Below, piece after piece: positions 51,810-60,702 of a stretch of DNA of 64,000 nucleotides. The notes below the pieces were generated by a model. The model saw nothing but the letters and a program-made list of their open reading frames with translations. It was not told the origin of the DNA and ran no database searches. The DNA is from UBA9619 sp964630665. GTDB taxonomy: Bacteria > Pseudomonadota > Gammaproteobacteria > Arenicellales > UBA868. The translations under genes were made by a program, and so were the position numbers. Where the stretch lies: contig CAZVVN010000011.1 in the NCBI GenBank assembly GCA_964630665.1, forward strand, positions 1 to 64,000. The letters are read 5' to 3'. The stretch's first letter is position 1. Each line of letters starts with the position of its first letter.

Positions 51810-53698
51810 TGCCTCCGAGGTTACTAGAGAGCTTTAAGAACCAACTCAGGTACTTGGCCGGCAGATGGCCTGTGCTTCTTCACGATAGCGCCATGGCTGC
51901 CATTGCCTGGTTCATGGCCTACTGGTTTCGATTCAATCTAGATACGATCCCTGAGCCATTTCTCGGGCACGCCGCCCAGTTTTTTCCTCTTGTAATGATC
52001 GTTCACCTGGGCATGTTTGCGCTTTTTGGTGTCCCCCGGGGTGCATGGCGGTTTACCTCGCTGCACGACCTGTCGGTGATCATGAAAGCCGTCTTTTTTG
52101 GAACCGCCGTCATAGCAGTTACGATGTTTCTGGTCACCAGACTGGAGGCCATCCCTCGCTCCGTGTTTCCGCTCCACGCGGTATTTTTGGTAGGTCTGCT
52201 CATTGGCACCCGAATTCTTTACCGACTCTATCGAGATCGAGAGGTCAGCAGAACACCGGGGAAAAGGGTGTTGATCGTAGGCGCCGGTGCGGCTGGCGAT
52301 ATGCTGGTGCGGGAGATGAAGGCCTCAAAGCCGCGTATCTATGAACCTGTAGGATTCCTGGATGATGATACTGATAAAAAGGGACGAGACATTCAGGGAA
52401 TCCGTGTCCTGGACAATTGTTCAAAGATCCCCAGCTTGTCGAAACTTCTACGTGTAGAGTTGGTACTGCTTGCCATGCCCAGCGCTTCCGCCGAACAGAT
52501 GCGACGCGTCGTTGAATTGTGCGATCAGAGTGATGTTCCCTACAGAACGCTGCCCAAGGTGCAGGATATTTTGGACGGGACAGCCCGGTCACAGGATCTG
52601 CGGCGTGTCTCGCTGGATGATTTACTTGGTAGAGAGCCGGTTTCGTTAGACGAAGAACGCATACGCAAACGTATAGCCGACAAGCGAGTGCTGATCACCG
52701 GCGGGGGGGGATCCATCGGTAGTGAACTTTGCCGGCAAGTGGCAAGACTCAAACCCCGGGAAATTGTCCTGTTGGAGCAGACCGAATTTAGCCTCTACTC
52801 AATTGCACTGGAGATAACCGAGGACTTTCCAGATGTAACCCTACACACCAGACTTGGTGACGTTTGTGACGAGCCCGGAGTCGTCGACGTCTTTCTGGCG
52901 TACCAGCCAGAAGTCGTATTCCATGCTGCAGCTTACAAGCACGTCCCGTCTTTGCAGGAGCAAGTCAGGGAGACGATTCGAAATAACGTGCTTGGCACAG
53001 AGATCGTTTCTCGAGTCGCACGGAAACATGCCTGTGAGACTTTTGCTCTGATCTCGACCGACAAGGCAGTAAATCCTGCCAGTGTTATGGGTGCGAGTAA
53101 ACGACTGGCAGAGATGCTGATTCAGGCACAGAACTCACTGTCGTCAACATCCTTTATAACGGTTCGTTTCGGGAATGTTCTGGGATCAGCAGGCAGTGTT
53201 GTTCCCCTTTTTGAGAAGCAGATACAAGAGGGAGGTCCTGTGACCGTAACAGACCCTCAGGTGACGCGATATTTCATGACTCTTTCGGAGGCCTGTCAAT
53301 TGATCCTGCAGGCAAGTGTATTGGGGCAGGGCAGTGAAATTTTTGTTTTGGAAATGGGTGAGCCTGTGAAAGTCGACTATCTGGCCAGGCAGTTGATACG
53401 AATGTCAGGATTGATCCCAGGAAAGGACATCGATATTGTCTACACCGGTCTTAGGTCGGGTGAGAAGTTAGATGAAGAACTTTTTCACTACGATGAGAAG
53501 CTGGCCGAAACAACTCACGAAAAAATTCGTCTGGCAGAAAGCAGATCAGTAGATTTGGAAAAGATCAAAGAAGGCATAGAGAAACTCATGGAGGCGAGTC
53601 AAAATGCCGACAGTCTGCGCATGAGGGAGATCTTGCAGTGCTTGGTGCCCGAATACAATCAAGAACAACCCCCTGGTGAAATACAACAACTTGCTTAA
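51800..53698 (+). CDS. wbpM: UDP-N-acetylglucosamine 4,6-dehydratase, membrane-bound (WbpM/FlaA1-like)
   Basis: Makes UDP-4-keto-6-deoxy-GlcNAc for QuiNAc/FucNAc synthesis. It has 632 residues from a GTG overlapping wbpL (ATG at 51809 is an option). An N-terminal part has about four helices (30-45, 60-78, 95-112, 124-140). A CoA-binding-like Rossmann domain follows (LIVGAGAAGDMLV near 158), then the catalytic SDR domain with LITGGGGSIGSELC (about 298), FHAAAYKHVP, and VMGASK. In VMGASK methionine (430) replaces the SDR tyrosine, with Lys434 kept, as known for WbpM. Such substitution argues for dehydratase activity. The long form fits WbpM rather than soluble FlaA1. Confidence 0.93.
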   Translation: MSLMPPRLLESFKNQLRYLAGRWPVLLHDSAMAAIAWFMAYWFRFNLDTIPEPFLGHAAQFFPLVMIVHLGMFALFGVPRGAWRFTSLHDLSVIMKAVFFGTAVIAVTMFLVTRLEAIPRSVFPLHAVFLVGLLIGTRILYRLYRDREVSRTPGKRVLIVGAGAAGDMLVREMKASKPRIYEPVGFLDDDTDKKGRDIQGIRVLDNCSKIPSLSKLLRVELVLLAMPSASAEQMRRVVELCDQSDVPYRTLPKVQDILDGTARSQDLRRVSLDDLLGREPVSLDEERIRKRIADKRVLITGGGGSIGSELCRQVARLKPREIVLLEQTEFSLYSIALEITEDFPDVTLHTRLGDVCDEPGVVDVFLAYQPEVVFHAAAYKHVPSLQEQVRETIRNNVLGTEIVSRVARKHACETFALISTDKAVNPASVMGASKRLAEMLIQAQNSLSSTSFITVRFGNVLGSAGSVVPLFEKQIQEGGPVTVTDPQVTRYFMTLSEACQLILQASVLGQGSEIFVLEMGEPVKVDYLARQLIRMSGLIPGKDIDIVYTGLRSGEKLDEELFHYDEKLAETTHEKIRLAESRSVDLEKIKEGIEKLMEASQNADSLRMREILQCLVPEYNQEQPPGEIQQLA

Positions 53699-53704
53699 CG
53701 GGAT

Positions 53705-54328
53705 CTATTGGGGCAATGGATGATGCCGGACGATCAGCATAAGGCCAAACTCTGGATGGTCGAGGTAGTGAATCTCCTCGAGCCTGATGCGACGGGTTTC
53801 CTCTAGAAGATGAGGCTTCTCAGAAACGTCCGATAGAAAGGCCGCTGGTTGGCCATGCAAAACAATTGCCGCTTCCAGAAACAGGAGTTGGCCGCTATGA
53901 AGTCTGAAGGTGCCCGACAGAATCCTTCGCCCATCAACCGCTGTCAGATCCAATCGTGCCAATTTATCGTTGCCTGTGTCCGGGGAGTTATTCCAGTACC
54001 CGTGAAACAGGACTTGATGATGTTGACTGGCAGCTAGTCTTCGGCGAACCGGCTCTAATCTTCCAGAAAATTTTGTTTGAAATCCGGCTTTTTCAACGAT
54101 TTTGAAGCCTTGGTTTGATTTTAGGCGGACTTGTTCAAGGATTGCGCGACGGGATCCGGATTCGGTGTGGGACTCGGCCTTGACACTTCGGAATATCAAC
54201 AATTCAACCTGGTACGCGATGGATGGACCAGCCATCGCGCCCGGTTGGATGAATACTGCAGCCAGGAACCAGATTAACCAACACACCTTGAGGTTCTGAT
54301 GTTTCAAGATCGGCAGAAAGAAACACAT
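53705..54328 (-). CDS. CsiV family protein
   Basis: Probable periplasmic protein resembling CsiV, which in Shewanella is linked to NADH dehydrogenase and peptidoglycan binding. It has 207 residues with a signal peptide-like N-terminus (a hydrophobic run ending GAMAGPSIA), then YQVELLIFRS, LAASQHHQVLFHGYW, and the C-terminal EIHYLDHPEFGLMLIV. It runs left and is translationally coupled to mfd by a one-base overlap (TAATG). The family assignment rests on YxVElliF at the start, HYLDHP.FG at the end and the mfd neighbour. Confidence 0.72.
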   Translation of the reverse strand: MCFFLPILKHQNLKVCWLIWFLAAVFIQPGAMAGPSIAYQVELLIFRSVKAESHTESGSRRAILEQVRLKSNQGFKIVEKAGFQTKFSGRLEPVRRRLAASQHHQVLFHGYWNNSPDTGNDKLARLDLTAVDGRRILSGTFRLHSGQLLFLEAAIVLHGQPAAFLSDVSEKPHLLEETRRIRLEEIHYLDHPEFGLMLIVRHHPLPQ

Positions 54329-57300
54329 TAGCCGTCGATGGTCAGTTTATCCAGTAGATCCTCAACGAAGCTGATTCTCCTTTCGGCGTCCGGGAGATTG
54401 ACAGAGATCGCAAGTTCACTGCTCCCGGTCATCCTGATTTGTTCACTGCTTTGGTTGATTAAGCAGACAATGTGAACGGGATCAACCGGTGGGTCAGGAG
54501 CAAAAAGAATCTTCCCCGACGTGGCATTTAATACTATTTTACATACACCAAGTCTTGTTGCTTTGATTTTCAGCCTGCTTATGCGGAAAAGTGTTTTCGA
54601 CGGTATAGGTAAAAGCCCGAAGCGATCGACTGTTTCGAGCTGCAGTTCGTACAACCCCTCAAGATCCTGTACTCCTCCAATACGCTTGTAAAGCACCAGT
54701 CGTGTGTGGACATCCGGAATGTAATAGTCAGGGAACAAGGCCGGCAAGTTGAGGTCAATTTCCGACGTTACTGTGGGAGAGACATCTTGGAACGAGCCGG
54801 GAACGGCGGACTTTGTGGCCTCTCCAATAGCCCGCTTCAAGTACTCGGCATAGAGTGTGAAGCCTATCTCGTCTATTGTTCCGCTTTGTTGCTCGCCGAG
54901 CAGTTCTCCGGCACCACGAATTTCAAGATCATGAGAAGCTAATGTAAACCCGGCGCCCAGATCGACCAGGGATTCGATTGCCTCCAGCCGTTTCCGTGCA
55001 TTGCCGGTAAGGCCATCAAGGCTTGGTACCAGCAGATAGGCATAAGCCTGACGATGAGAACGGCCGACTCGTCCACGCAACTGGTGTAATTGTGCAAGAC
55101 CAAATCGATCGGCTCGATTGATGATGATGGTGTTGGCGTTGGGTACATCAATCCCATTTTCTATAATCGTACTGCAAACCAGAACATCCGACCGGTGACC
55201 ATAAAAATCCTGCATTACCATATCAAGCTCTCTTTCAGCCATTTGGCCATGAGCAACGGCGATGACTGCTTCAGGTAATAATTCGCCTAGCCGCCTTGCG
55301 GTTGACTCGATTGTTCGGACCTCGTTGTGGAGAAAATAGGCCTGTCCCCCACGCTGTATTTCGCGTAAACACGCCTCTCTGACCAGTCCGTCATGTGACT
55401 CCCGGACAGAAGTCTGGATGGCGATCCGTTCTCCGGGCGCTGTAGCAATCAGTGATATGTCTCGAAGACCGGCCATACCCACATTGAGAGTACGAGGTAT
55501 GGGTGTTGCAGTCAGAGTAAGGATATCGACTGTTTCTCGAAGTCGTTTTAGGCGTTCTTTCTGGCGCACTCCGAAACGCTGCTCTTCATCGATTATCAAC
55601 AGACCCACGTCTCGAAGTTGTACATCACCTTGAAGTAAACGGTGGGTGCCAATCACGATATCCACAGCGCCCTCTTGTAGTTGCTCTATAACAGTCTTAG
55701 TCTCAGTGCGACTACGAAATCTCGAAAGAAGTTCGATCATAACCGGCAAATGAGCAAAGCGATCACAGAAGGTGTGATAGTGCTGCTGGGCAAGTAGGGT
55801 TGTGGGGACCAGCATCACAACTTGCCTGAAATTGTCGATCGCTACGAAGGCAGCTCGAAGGGCAATCTCAGTCTTGCCGAAGCCAACATCTCCACAGACG
55901 AGTCGATCCATAGGCATCTCAGACTCAAGGTCTTGTAACACCTCTTCCATGACGACCTTTTGATCCTTGGTTTCTTCATAAGGAAAGCGCGACACAAAAC
56001 TGGAGTAATCTTCTGGAGACACATGGAAACTGTGCCCTTTTCTACTGAAGCGAAGGGATTGCGTTTCGAGTAACTCGGCTGCAACATCTCGAGTCTGTTC
56101 CTTGGCACGTTCCCTGGCCAGTCGCCAGGTGTCACCTCCAAGCTTATGGATGGGTGCTGTTTCAGGATCACCGCCAAGGTAGCGGGACACTATGTGCAGG
56201 TTGAGGACAGGAACATAGAGTTTGTCACCATCCTTGTATTCGATGACCAGAAACTCATTTTCTGTCTCAAGAATACCGAGTACTTGCAATCCACGGTATC
56301 GTCCGATTCCATGGTCTTCATGCACTATTGGATCATTCAGTTGTAGCTGAGCCAGGGACTGGATTATTTTTTCTGGATCTCGCCGCCGTTTGTTACTGTG
56401 ACGTCGTAACTTCTTTTGACCTCCAAATATCTGGTCCTCCGAAATGATCTCTATCGATTCGTCATACAAGACCGCTCCACGCTCCAATGGCGCAACTATG
56501 GAAGCAATTTGCGTGTTACTGGCTTCGAGAAAATCCGACCAACAGGTTGCTCTCCTGACATCGAAGCCGTTGCTCTCAAGTAGGTCATTGATCGTTTCAG
56601 AGCGGCCAGGAGAGGATATTGCGAGGATCAATCGCCCCTGAAATTCTTCAACATGGCTTAACAATGGGGCAAACGGCTCGGGGTTTCGGATGTCCACCGG
56701 AAATGTCTCTGGCAATCGAGTGTTGTAATCAACGGCAGGATCACTGTCTGGTCGTGGATCGTTCAGAAAAGAAATAACTTTGTGTCTGGAAAGTTCTCTT
56801 TGAATTTCAAGCGGGTCTGCAAATAATAATTGCGGCTCCAGGGGCATGCGTTCAGGGACCATGGCGGCCAGGTGGTACCGGTCTTTAATCACTGCCCAGT
56901 TTGAAGCGATTGAATCTCGATGGTCAGCATCCAGTATCCACAGGGTCTGGTCATCGAGGTAATCGAAAAGTGTCGCATGCTTATCGAAGAACAGTGGCCA
57001 GAAATAATCCAGACCAGTGGGTAGGCACCGTTCACTTAGGGCGCGGTAGATGAGATGTTTTTGAGGGTCGCCTTCGAACAGTTTCCTAAAGTTACTCCGG
57101 AACAAGCTGATTGCGTTGTCGCTGGTCGGATATTCCCCCCCGGGGAGTAGCTCAATTGAGTCTGTTGAGTGTGTGCTCTTTTGAGTCTCGGGACTGAAAA
57201 AACGTATTCTCTCGACCTGGTCCCCAAAAAAATCAAGGCGAAAAGGTTGATCGGAGCCCATCGGATAGATGTCGATAACCCCACCCCTGACCGCATATTC

Positions 57301-57795
57301 ACCGGGATAAGTCACTTGTGAAACAGGCACATAGCCGGCCGTCACCAACTGCTTCCTGAGGCTGGCATTGTCGATATTTGTCCCTGAACTCAAAACAAAA
57401 CTCTGCCCCAGAACGTAGTCTGGTGGCGGTAACCGCTGGGAAAGGGTGCCGACTGTCAGTAAAAGGATTCCCTTCTTTATCCCCGTCAGTCGAGTCAGTG
57501 TTCTAAGTCGCTCGGAAGTGATGTCGGGGTGAGGGGAGACGGTGTCATAAGGCAGGCACTCCCAATCCGGGAATTGGATAATCGGTACTGTAGAATCTGA
57601 GCCGATGAAAAATGCGATCTCATCTGCAAGTATCCGTAGGCGGCGTGTATTGTCGGCAACGACGACGGTCAGCGCATCGCAGGACTGGCTGGCCTGTGCC
57701 ACAGCCAAGCCCTCGGCAGCGCCATGGAGCCCTGTCCAGCTGATGGGGCTGGTCCGATCTATTGGAAGGTGCCCCACAGGGGCGTTGTTGGACAT
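54328..57795 (-). CDS. mfd: Transcription-repair coupling factor
   Basis: SNF2/RecG-type translocase that removes RNA polymerase stalled at lesions and recruits UvrA. It has 1155 residues: a UvrB-homology N-terminus, the RNA polymerase-interacting domain around 480-550 with DPIVHEDHGIGRYRGL, Walker A in CGDVGFGKTEIALRAAF, DEEQRFGVRQKERLK, and the RecG-like TRG region with HQLRGRVGRSHRQAYAYLL. The C-terminal TRCF domain follows. Length matches E. coli (1148). It is divergent from ispD with about 75 bp between starts. Confidence 0.97.
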   Translation of the reverse strand: MSNNAPVGHLPIDRTSPISWTGLHGAAEGLAVAQASQSCDALTVVVADNTRRLRILADEIAFFIGSDSTVPIIQFPDWECLPYDTVSPHPDITSERLRTLTRLTGIKKGILLLTVGTLSQRLPPPDYVLGQSFVLSSGTNIDNASLRKQLVTAGYVPVSQVTYPGEYAVRGGVIDIYPMGSDQPFRLDFFGDQVERIRFFSPETQKSTHSTDSIELLPGGEYPTSDNAISLFRSNFRKLFEGDPQKHLIYRALSERCLPTGLDYFWPLFFDKHATLFDYLDDQTLWILDADHRDSIASNWAVIKDRYHLAAMVPERMPLEPQLLFADPLEIQRELSRHKVISFLNDPRPDSDPAVDYNTRLPETFPVDIRNPEPFAPLLSHVEEFQGRLILAISSPGRSETINDLLESNGFDVRRATCWSDFLEASNTQIASIVAPLERGAVLYDESIEIISEDQIFGGQKKLRRHSNKRRRDPEKIIQSLAQLQLNDPIVHEDHGIGRYRGLQVLGILETENEFLVIEYKDGDKLYVPVLNLHIVSRYLGGDPETAPIHKLGGDTWRLARERAKEQTRDVAAELLETQSLRFSRKGHSFHVSPEDYSSFVSRFPYEETKDQKVVMEEVLQDLESEMPMDRLVCGDVGFGKTEIALRAAFVAIDNFRQVVMLVPTTLLAQQHYHTFCDRFAHLPVMIELLSRFRSRTETKTVIEQLQEGAVDIVIGTHRLLQGDVQLRDVGLLIIDEEQRFGVRQKERLKRLRETVDILTLTATPIPRTLNVGMAGLRDISLIATAPGERIAIQTSVRESHDGLVREACLREIQRGGQAYFLHNEVRTIESTARRLGELLPEAVIAVAHGQMAERELDMVMQDFYGHRSDVLVCSTIIENGIDVPNANTIIINRADRFGLAQLHQLRGRVGRSHRQAYAYLLVPSLDGLTGNARKRLEAIESLVDLGAGFTLASHDLEIRGAGELLGEQQSGTIDEIGFTLYAEYLKRAIGEATKSAVPGSFQDVSPTVTSEIDLNLPALFPDYYIPDVHTRLVLYKRIGGVQDLEGLYELQLETVDRFGLLPIPSKTLFRISRLKIKATRLGVCKIVLNATSGKILFAPDPPVDPVHIVCLINQSSEQIRMTGSSELAISVNLPDAERRISFVEDLLDKLTIDG

Positions 57796-57834
57796 GCAAC
57801 AGGTGCGGTTGGAAGCTGTACGGTCGGCGAATTC

Positions 57835-57840
57835 TATACT
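57835..57840 (+). promoter_or_regulatory. Possible ispD promoter -10 box
   Basis: TATACT lies in the short mfd-ispD divergent gap, with only a poor -35 partner (TTGGAA, 20 bases upstream). A rightward promoter is required somewhere here because mfd is transcribed the other way. Confidence 0.25.
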
Positions 57841-57869
57841 AGTCTTACCGACATGGTCCGGGCTTCGCC

Positions 57870-58583
57870 TTGGACAATAAGAATCTAGTGCTCAGGGGTA
57901 AAGAAGTTAAGATCCGGGCTATTGTTCCCGCGGCCGGGAAAAGCGAGCGATTCGGTGGCTCATTGCCGAAACAATATTGTGAGATCAATGGCAAAGCGGT
58001 CATCATACATACACTGGAGAAACTCAACAGCGTCGACTGCATTGAGAGCATCCAGGTCGGGTTGTCCCCCGATGATGACCTTTGGCCATCATTGAGTGAC
58101 ATCCCTGGCAAAGTAATTGGTGTCTTTCGCGGGGGTGAGACTCGCGCTGAGACCGTAATTCAAGGACTGAAACGACTGGCTGGAGTTTTCGGGAGTAACG
58201 ACTGGGTGCTGATTCACGATGCTGCCCGACCCTGCGTGAGAGTTGAGAGTATCAAGAAACTGATCGCATCCGTTCTGGCTTCCGATCACGGAGGATTGCT
58301 TGCTGTGCCCGAAACGGAGACTCTGAAAAGAGCGAGTGCCGATGGTGTGGCAATCGGCACGGTTGATCGTACGTCACTTTGGCGGGCACAAACGCCCCAA
58401 ATGTTTCGAACCAGGGATCTCCTCAAGGCGATGCTCGATCTGGGTGAAGAAATGGCTGCGATCACTGACGAGGCCAGTGCGATGGAGAAAGCGGGTCTCA
58501 ATCCACTCCTTGTCTATTCCCACTCGGACAACATCAAGATCACGACGCCTGAGGATCTCAGGCTGGCGGAACTGCTGCTCTAA
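57870..58583 (+). CDS. ispD: 2-C-methyl-D-erythritol 4-phosphate cytidylyltransferase
   Basis: Third step of the MEP isoprenoid pathway, attaching CMP to methylerythritol phosphate. It has 237 residues, with RAIVPAAGKSERFGGSLPKQY at the N-terminus, VLIHDAARPCV, ALAV.ETETLKRA-type loop, TPQMFRTRDLLKAM, and TDEASAMEKAG. The first start is a TTG at 57870; a GTG at 57888 would trim six residues. Neither has a clear ribosome site. It is adjacent to ispF, sixteen bases apart, as in many proteobacteria. Its product supplies the undecaprenyl chain used by the polysaccharide genes. Confidence 0.96.
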   Translation: MDNKNLVLRGKEVKIRAIVPAAGKSERFGGSLPKQYCEINGKAVIIHTLEKLNSVDCIESIQVGLSPDDDLWPSLSDIPGKVIGVFRGGETRAETVIQGLKRLAGVFGSNDWVLIHDAARPCVRVESIKKLIASVLASDHGGLLAVPETETLKRASADGVAIGTVDRTSLWRAQTPQMFRTRDLLKAMLDLGEEMAAITDEASAMEKAGLNPLLVYSHSDNIKITTPEDLRLAELLL

Positions 58584-58599
58584 GGAGAAATAGAACTAA

Positions 58600-59067
58600 G
58601 TGAAAGTCGGCCAGGGATTCGATTCCCACAAACTGGTGGCAGGACGTCCCCTGATCTTAGGTGGTGTGAATATTCCCCATGACAGAGGACTCGAGGGTCA
58701 TAGCGATGCTGATGTGCTTATTCATGCGATCTGTGACGCTCTTCTCGGTGCGGCTGGTTGGGGAGACATGGGGCAGCATTTCCCTGATACCGAGGAGCAA
58801 TACGCCGGATACAACAGTCGCTATTTCCTGCTGGAGATTCGAACAATGCTCGACGAGGCTGGTTTACGTGTCGGCAACATCGATGCAAGCGTAATAGCCC
58901 AAGCGCCGAGATTGTCTCCTTACATGGAGCAAATGAAGACCAACTTGGCGGCCGACCTAAAAGTAGACAAGCACGCAATAAATCTCAAGGCGACGACAAC
59001 CGAGGGGTTAGGTTTCACCGGACGAAACGAAGGAATCGCCGCGTTGGCCGTTGCGTTAGTCGAATGA
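58600..59067 (+). CDS. ispF: 2-C-methyl-D-erythritol 2,4-cyclodiphosphate synthase
   Basis: Fifth step of the MEP pathway, cyclising CDP-methylerythritol phosphate. Zinc-dependent homotrimer of 155 residues, with the metal-binding GQGFDSHKL near the start (aspartate and histidine), GLEGHSDADVLIHAICDALLGAAG, HFPDTEEQY, and ATTTEGLGFTGRNEGIAA. GTG start after an AAGGAG-like site (TAAGGAG). Its 3' end overlaps the converging Smr gene by twelve bases. Confidence 0.97.
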   Translation: MKVGQGFDSHKLVAGRPLILGGVNIPHDRGLEGHSDADVLIHAICDALLGAAGWGDMGQHFPDTEEQYAGYNSRYFLLEIRTMLDEAGLRVGNIDASVIAQAPRLSPYMEQMKTNLAADLKVDKHAINLKATTTEGLGFTGRNEGIAALAVALVE

Positions 59068-59481
59068 GTCTGGGTTTCTCCTGGCTCGGAGCAGAACATA
59101 GAACGCCCCATACCCACCATCTCGGGGTAGGGCACAACAGTATGCGAGAACTGATTGGTCCAGGCGCAGTTTTTCCAAAGCAGTATTCCTCACTATTGAA
59201 TGCCTGTCTGGTGAGCCTCGCCCTTTCCCGGTAACGACGAGAACGCATCTCTCCTCCTCACCACAACATTGAACAGTAAAGTTTTTTAGGGTGACTCCTG
59301 TATTGGAGCGATTGTGTCCGTGCAGGTCCAGAGAAGCATAAATGTTGAATCGTCCACGCTTGAGATTCTTTAGGGTCTTCTTTTGCACTCCACCGCGATA
59401 GAAAAGGTCACCATCAAGCCCCAACGTCCCAGAAGGCCTGGACGATTCGACTTCAAAAAAGGTGTTATCCCCGCTGATCAC
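59056..59481 (-). CDS. Smr-domain protein
   Basis: Short protein of 141 residues with a single Smr (small MutS-related) domain, a fold with nicking endonuclease or RNA-cleaving activity in relatives such as SmrA/SmrB. Motifs include SLDLHGHN near residue 50, VVTGKGRGSPD near 82, and the C-terminal GGYGAFYVLLR. The N-terminal 50 residues match the short lead-in with F.R.GVQKKTLKNLKRG. Leftward, ending inside ispF. SmrB of E. coli cuts mRNA at collided ribosomes; whether this protein does so is unknown. Confidence 0.87.
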   Translation of the reverse strand: MISGDNTFFEVESSRPSGTLGLDGDLFYRGGVQKKTLKNLKRGRFNIYASLDLHGHNRSNTGVTLKNFTVQCCGEEERCVLVVTGKGRGSPDRHSIVRNTALEKLRLDQSVLAYCCALPRDGGYGAFYVLLRARRNPDSFD

Positions 59482-59531
59482 TATCAGTTCTGCTTTTGGT
59501 TTCTTGTAAAATCAGTGCCCAGTACCTAGTC

Positions 59532-60488
59532 TCAACGATTCTTCAACAGAAATCGTTCGGCGTCCAGCGCAGCCATACAACCTGTTCCGGCTGAGGTTAC
59601 AGCCTGACGATAGACATGGTCCATGACATCACCGGCGGCGAATACTCCAGGGATACTTGTACCAGTAGCATCACCGTCCAATCCACCCTTTACCTGTAGA
59701 TAACCTCCTTCCATCTCTAACTGTCCAGAGAATATTCCGGTATTCGGGTCATGTCCAATAGCTATAAAGACCCCATGCACACCCAACTCCCGTTGTTCAC
59801 CTGATTTGATATTCTGGATTCTCACTCCCACTACCCCTTGTTCATCGCCTAGGACCTCATTCAGTACAGAGTTCCAGCATATATCGATGTTTCCGAGTTG
59901 TCCTGACCTGCCAATAAGCCTGTCCCGCAAAATGGCTTCCGCGCGCAATTCATCGCGTCGATGTACCAGAGTCACGGATGAGCATATGTTGGATAAGTAA
60001 AGGCTCTCTTCGACTGCAGTATTCCCACCGCCGATCACCGCGACCGGCTTGTCTTTGTAGAAAAATCCATCGCAGGTCGCGCATGCCGAGACACCTCGGC
60101 CTTTGAAGGCGCTTTCTGACGGTAATCCCAGGTATCGCGCGGATGCGCCTGTTGCGATAATCAGCGCATCTGCCGTGTATACGCCACCATCACCTTCCAG
60201 GTAAAAGGGAGACCGGGTGAGGTCTGCCGTATGGATCTGATCAAATAGTATCTCGGTATCAAAACGTTCTGCATGGGCGAGCATGCGTTGCATCAGATCG
60301 GGCCCTTGTACTCCGTTTGGATCGGCGGGCCAGTTGTCAACGTCGGTGGTTGTCATCAGTTGACCGCCTTGCTCGATCCCGGTAATCATCACGGGTTCTA
60401 AGTTGGCGCGGGCAGCATAAACCGCAGCGGTATAACCTGCCGGACCTGATCCGAGTATCAAGAGCCGCGAATGCTTTTCGTTCAACAT
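59532..60488 (-). CDS. trxB: Thioredoxin reductase
   Basis: NADPH-dependent flavoenzyme that reduces thioredoxin. It has 318 residues with the FAD-binding LILGSGPAGYTAAVYAARA at the N-terminus, the redox pair in ACATCDGFF near residue 137, and the NADPH-binding VIGGGNTAVEESLYLS. The end has GVFAAGDVMD...QAVTSAGTGCMAALDAE. It is divergent from ftsK across 214 bp. In E. coli the same trxB/ftsK/lolA neighbourhood is seen, there with lrp between trxB and ftsK; lrp is missing here. Confidence 0.97.
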   Translation of the reverse strand: MLNEKHSRLLILGSGPAGYTAAVYAARANLEPVMITGIEQGGQLMTTTDVDNWPADPNGVQGPDLMQRMLAHAERFDTEILFDQIHTADLTRSPFYLEGDGGVYTADALIIATGASARYLGLPSESAFKGRGVSACATCDGFFYKDKPVAVIGGGNTAVEESLYLSNICSSVTLVHRRDELRAEAILRDRLIGRSGQLGNIDICWNSVLNEVLGDEQGVVGVRIQNIKSGEQRELGVHGVFIAIGHDPNTGIFSGQLEMEGGYLQVKGGLDGDATGTSIPGVFAAGDVMDHVYRQAVTSAGTGCMAALDAERFLLKNR

Positions 60489-60558
60489 AAATGGTTTGTC
60501 CGGTAGATTTTTTGCTCGGGCTAAGTCAAGTGTTCAGAAGTAGACCGTTTTTGAAGTA

Positions 60559-60586
60559 TTGAAGCTTATCCAGCCTATATCATAAT
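60559..60586 (+). promoter_or_regulatory. Candidate ftsK promoter 1
   Basis: TTGAAG and CATAAT are 16 bases apart in the trxB-ftsK divergent gap; the -10 matches five and the -35 four of six positions. It would give a leader of about 110 bases. Confidence 0.38.
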
Positions 60587-60637
60587 TTGTTCAGTCCAAT
60601 CCGGGTAGCCTTTGGACTCTGGGGTTGTTTATTCAGA

Positions 60638-60643
60638 TATAAT
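60638..60643 (+). promoter_or_regulatory. Candidate ftsK promoter 2, -10 box
   Basis: A perfect TATAAT lies 60 bases before the ftsK start. The nearest -35-like hexamer, TTGGAC at 60612, leaves a 20-base spacer, longer than ideal, so an activator or another promoter architecture may be involved. Confidence 0.33.
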
Positions 60644-60702
60644 TCGTAGAACATAACCGGTGCCTAGCGACCGGTATCCTAGATCGTGGTTCCTGAATAG
60701 AC

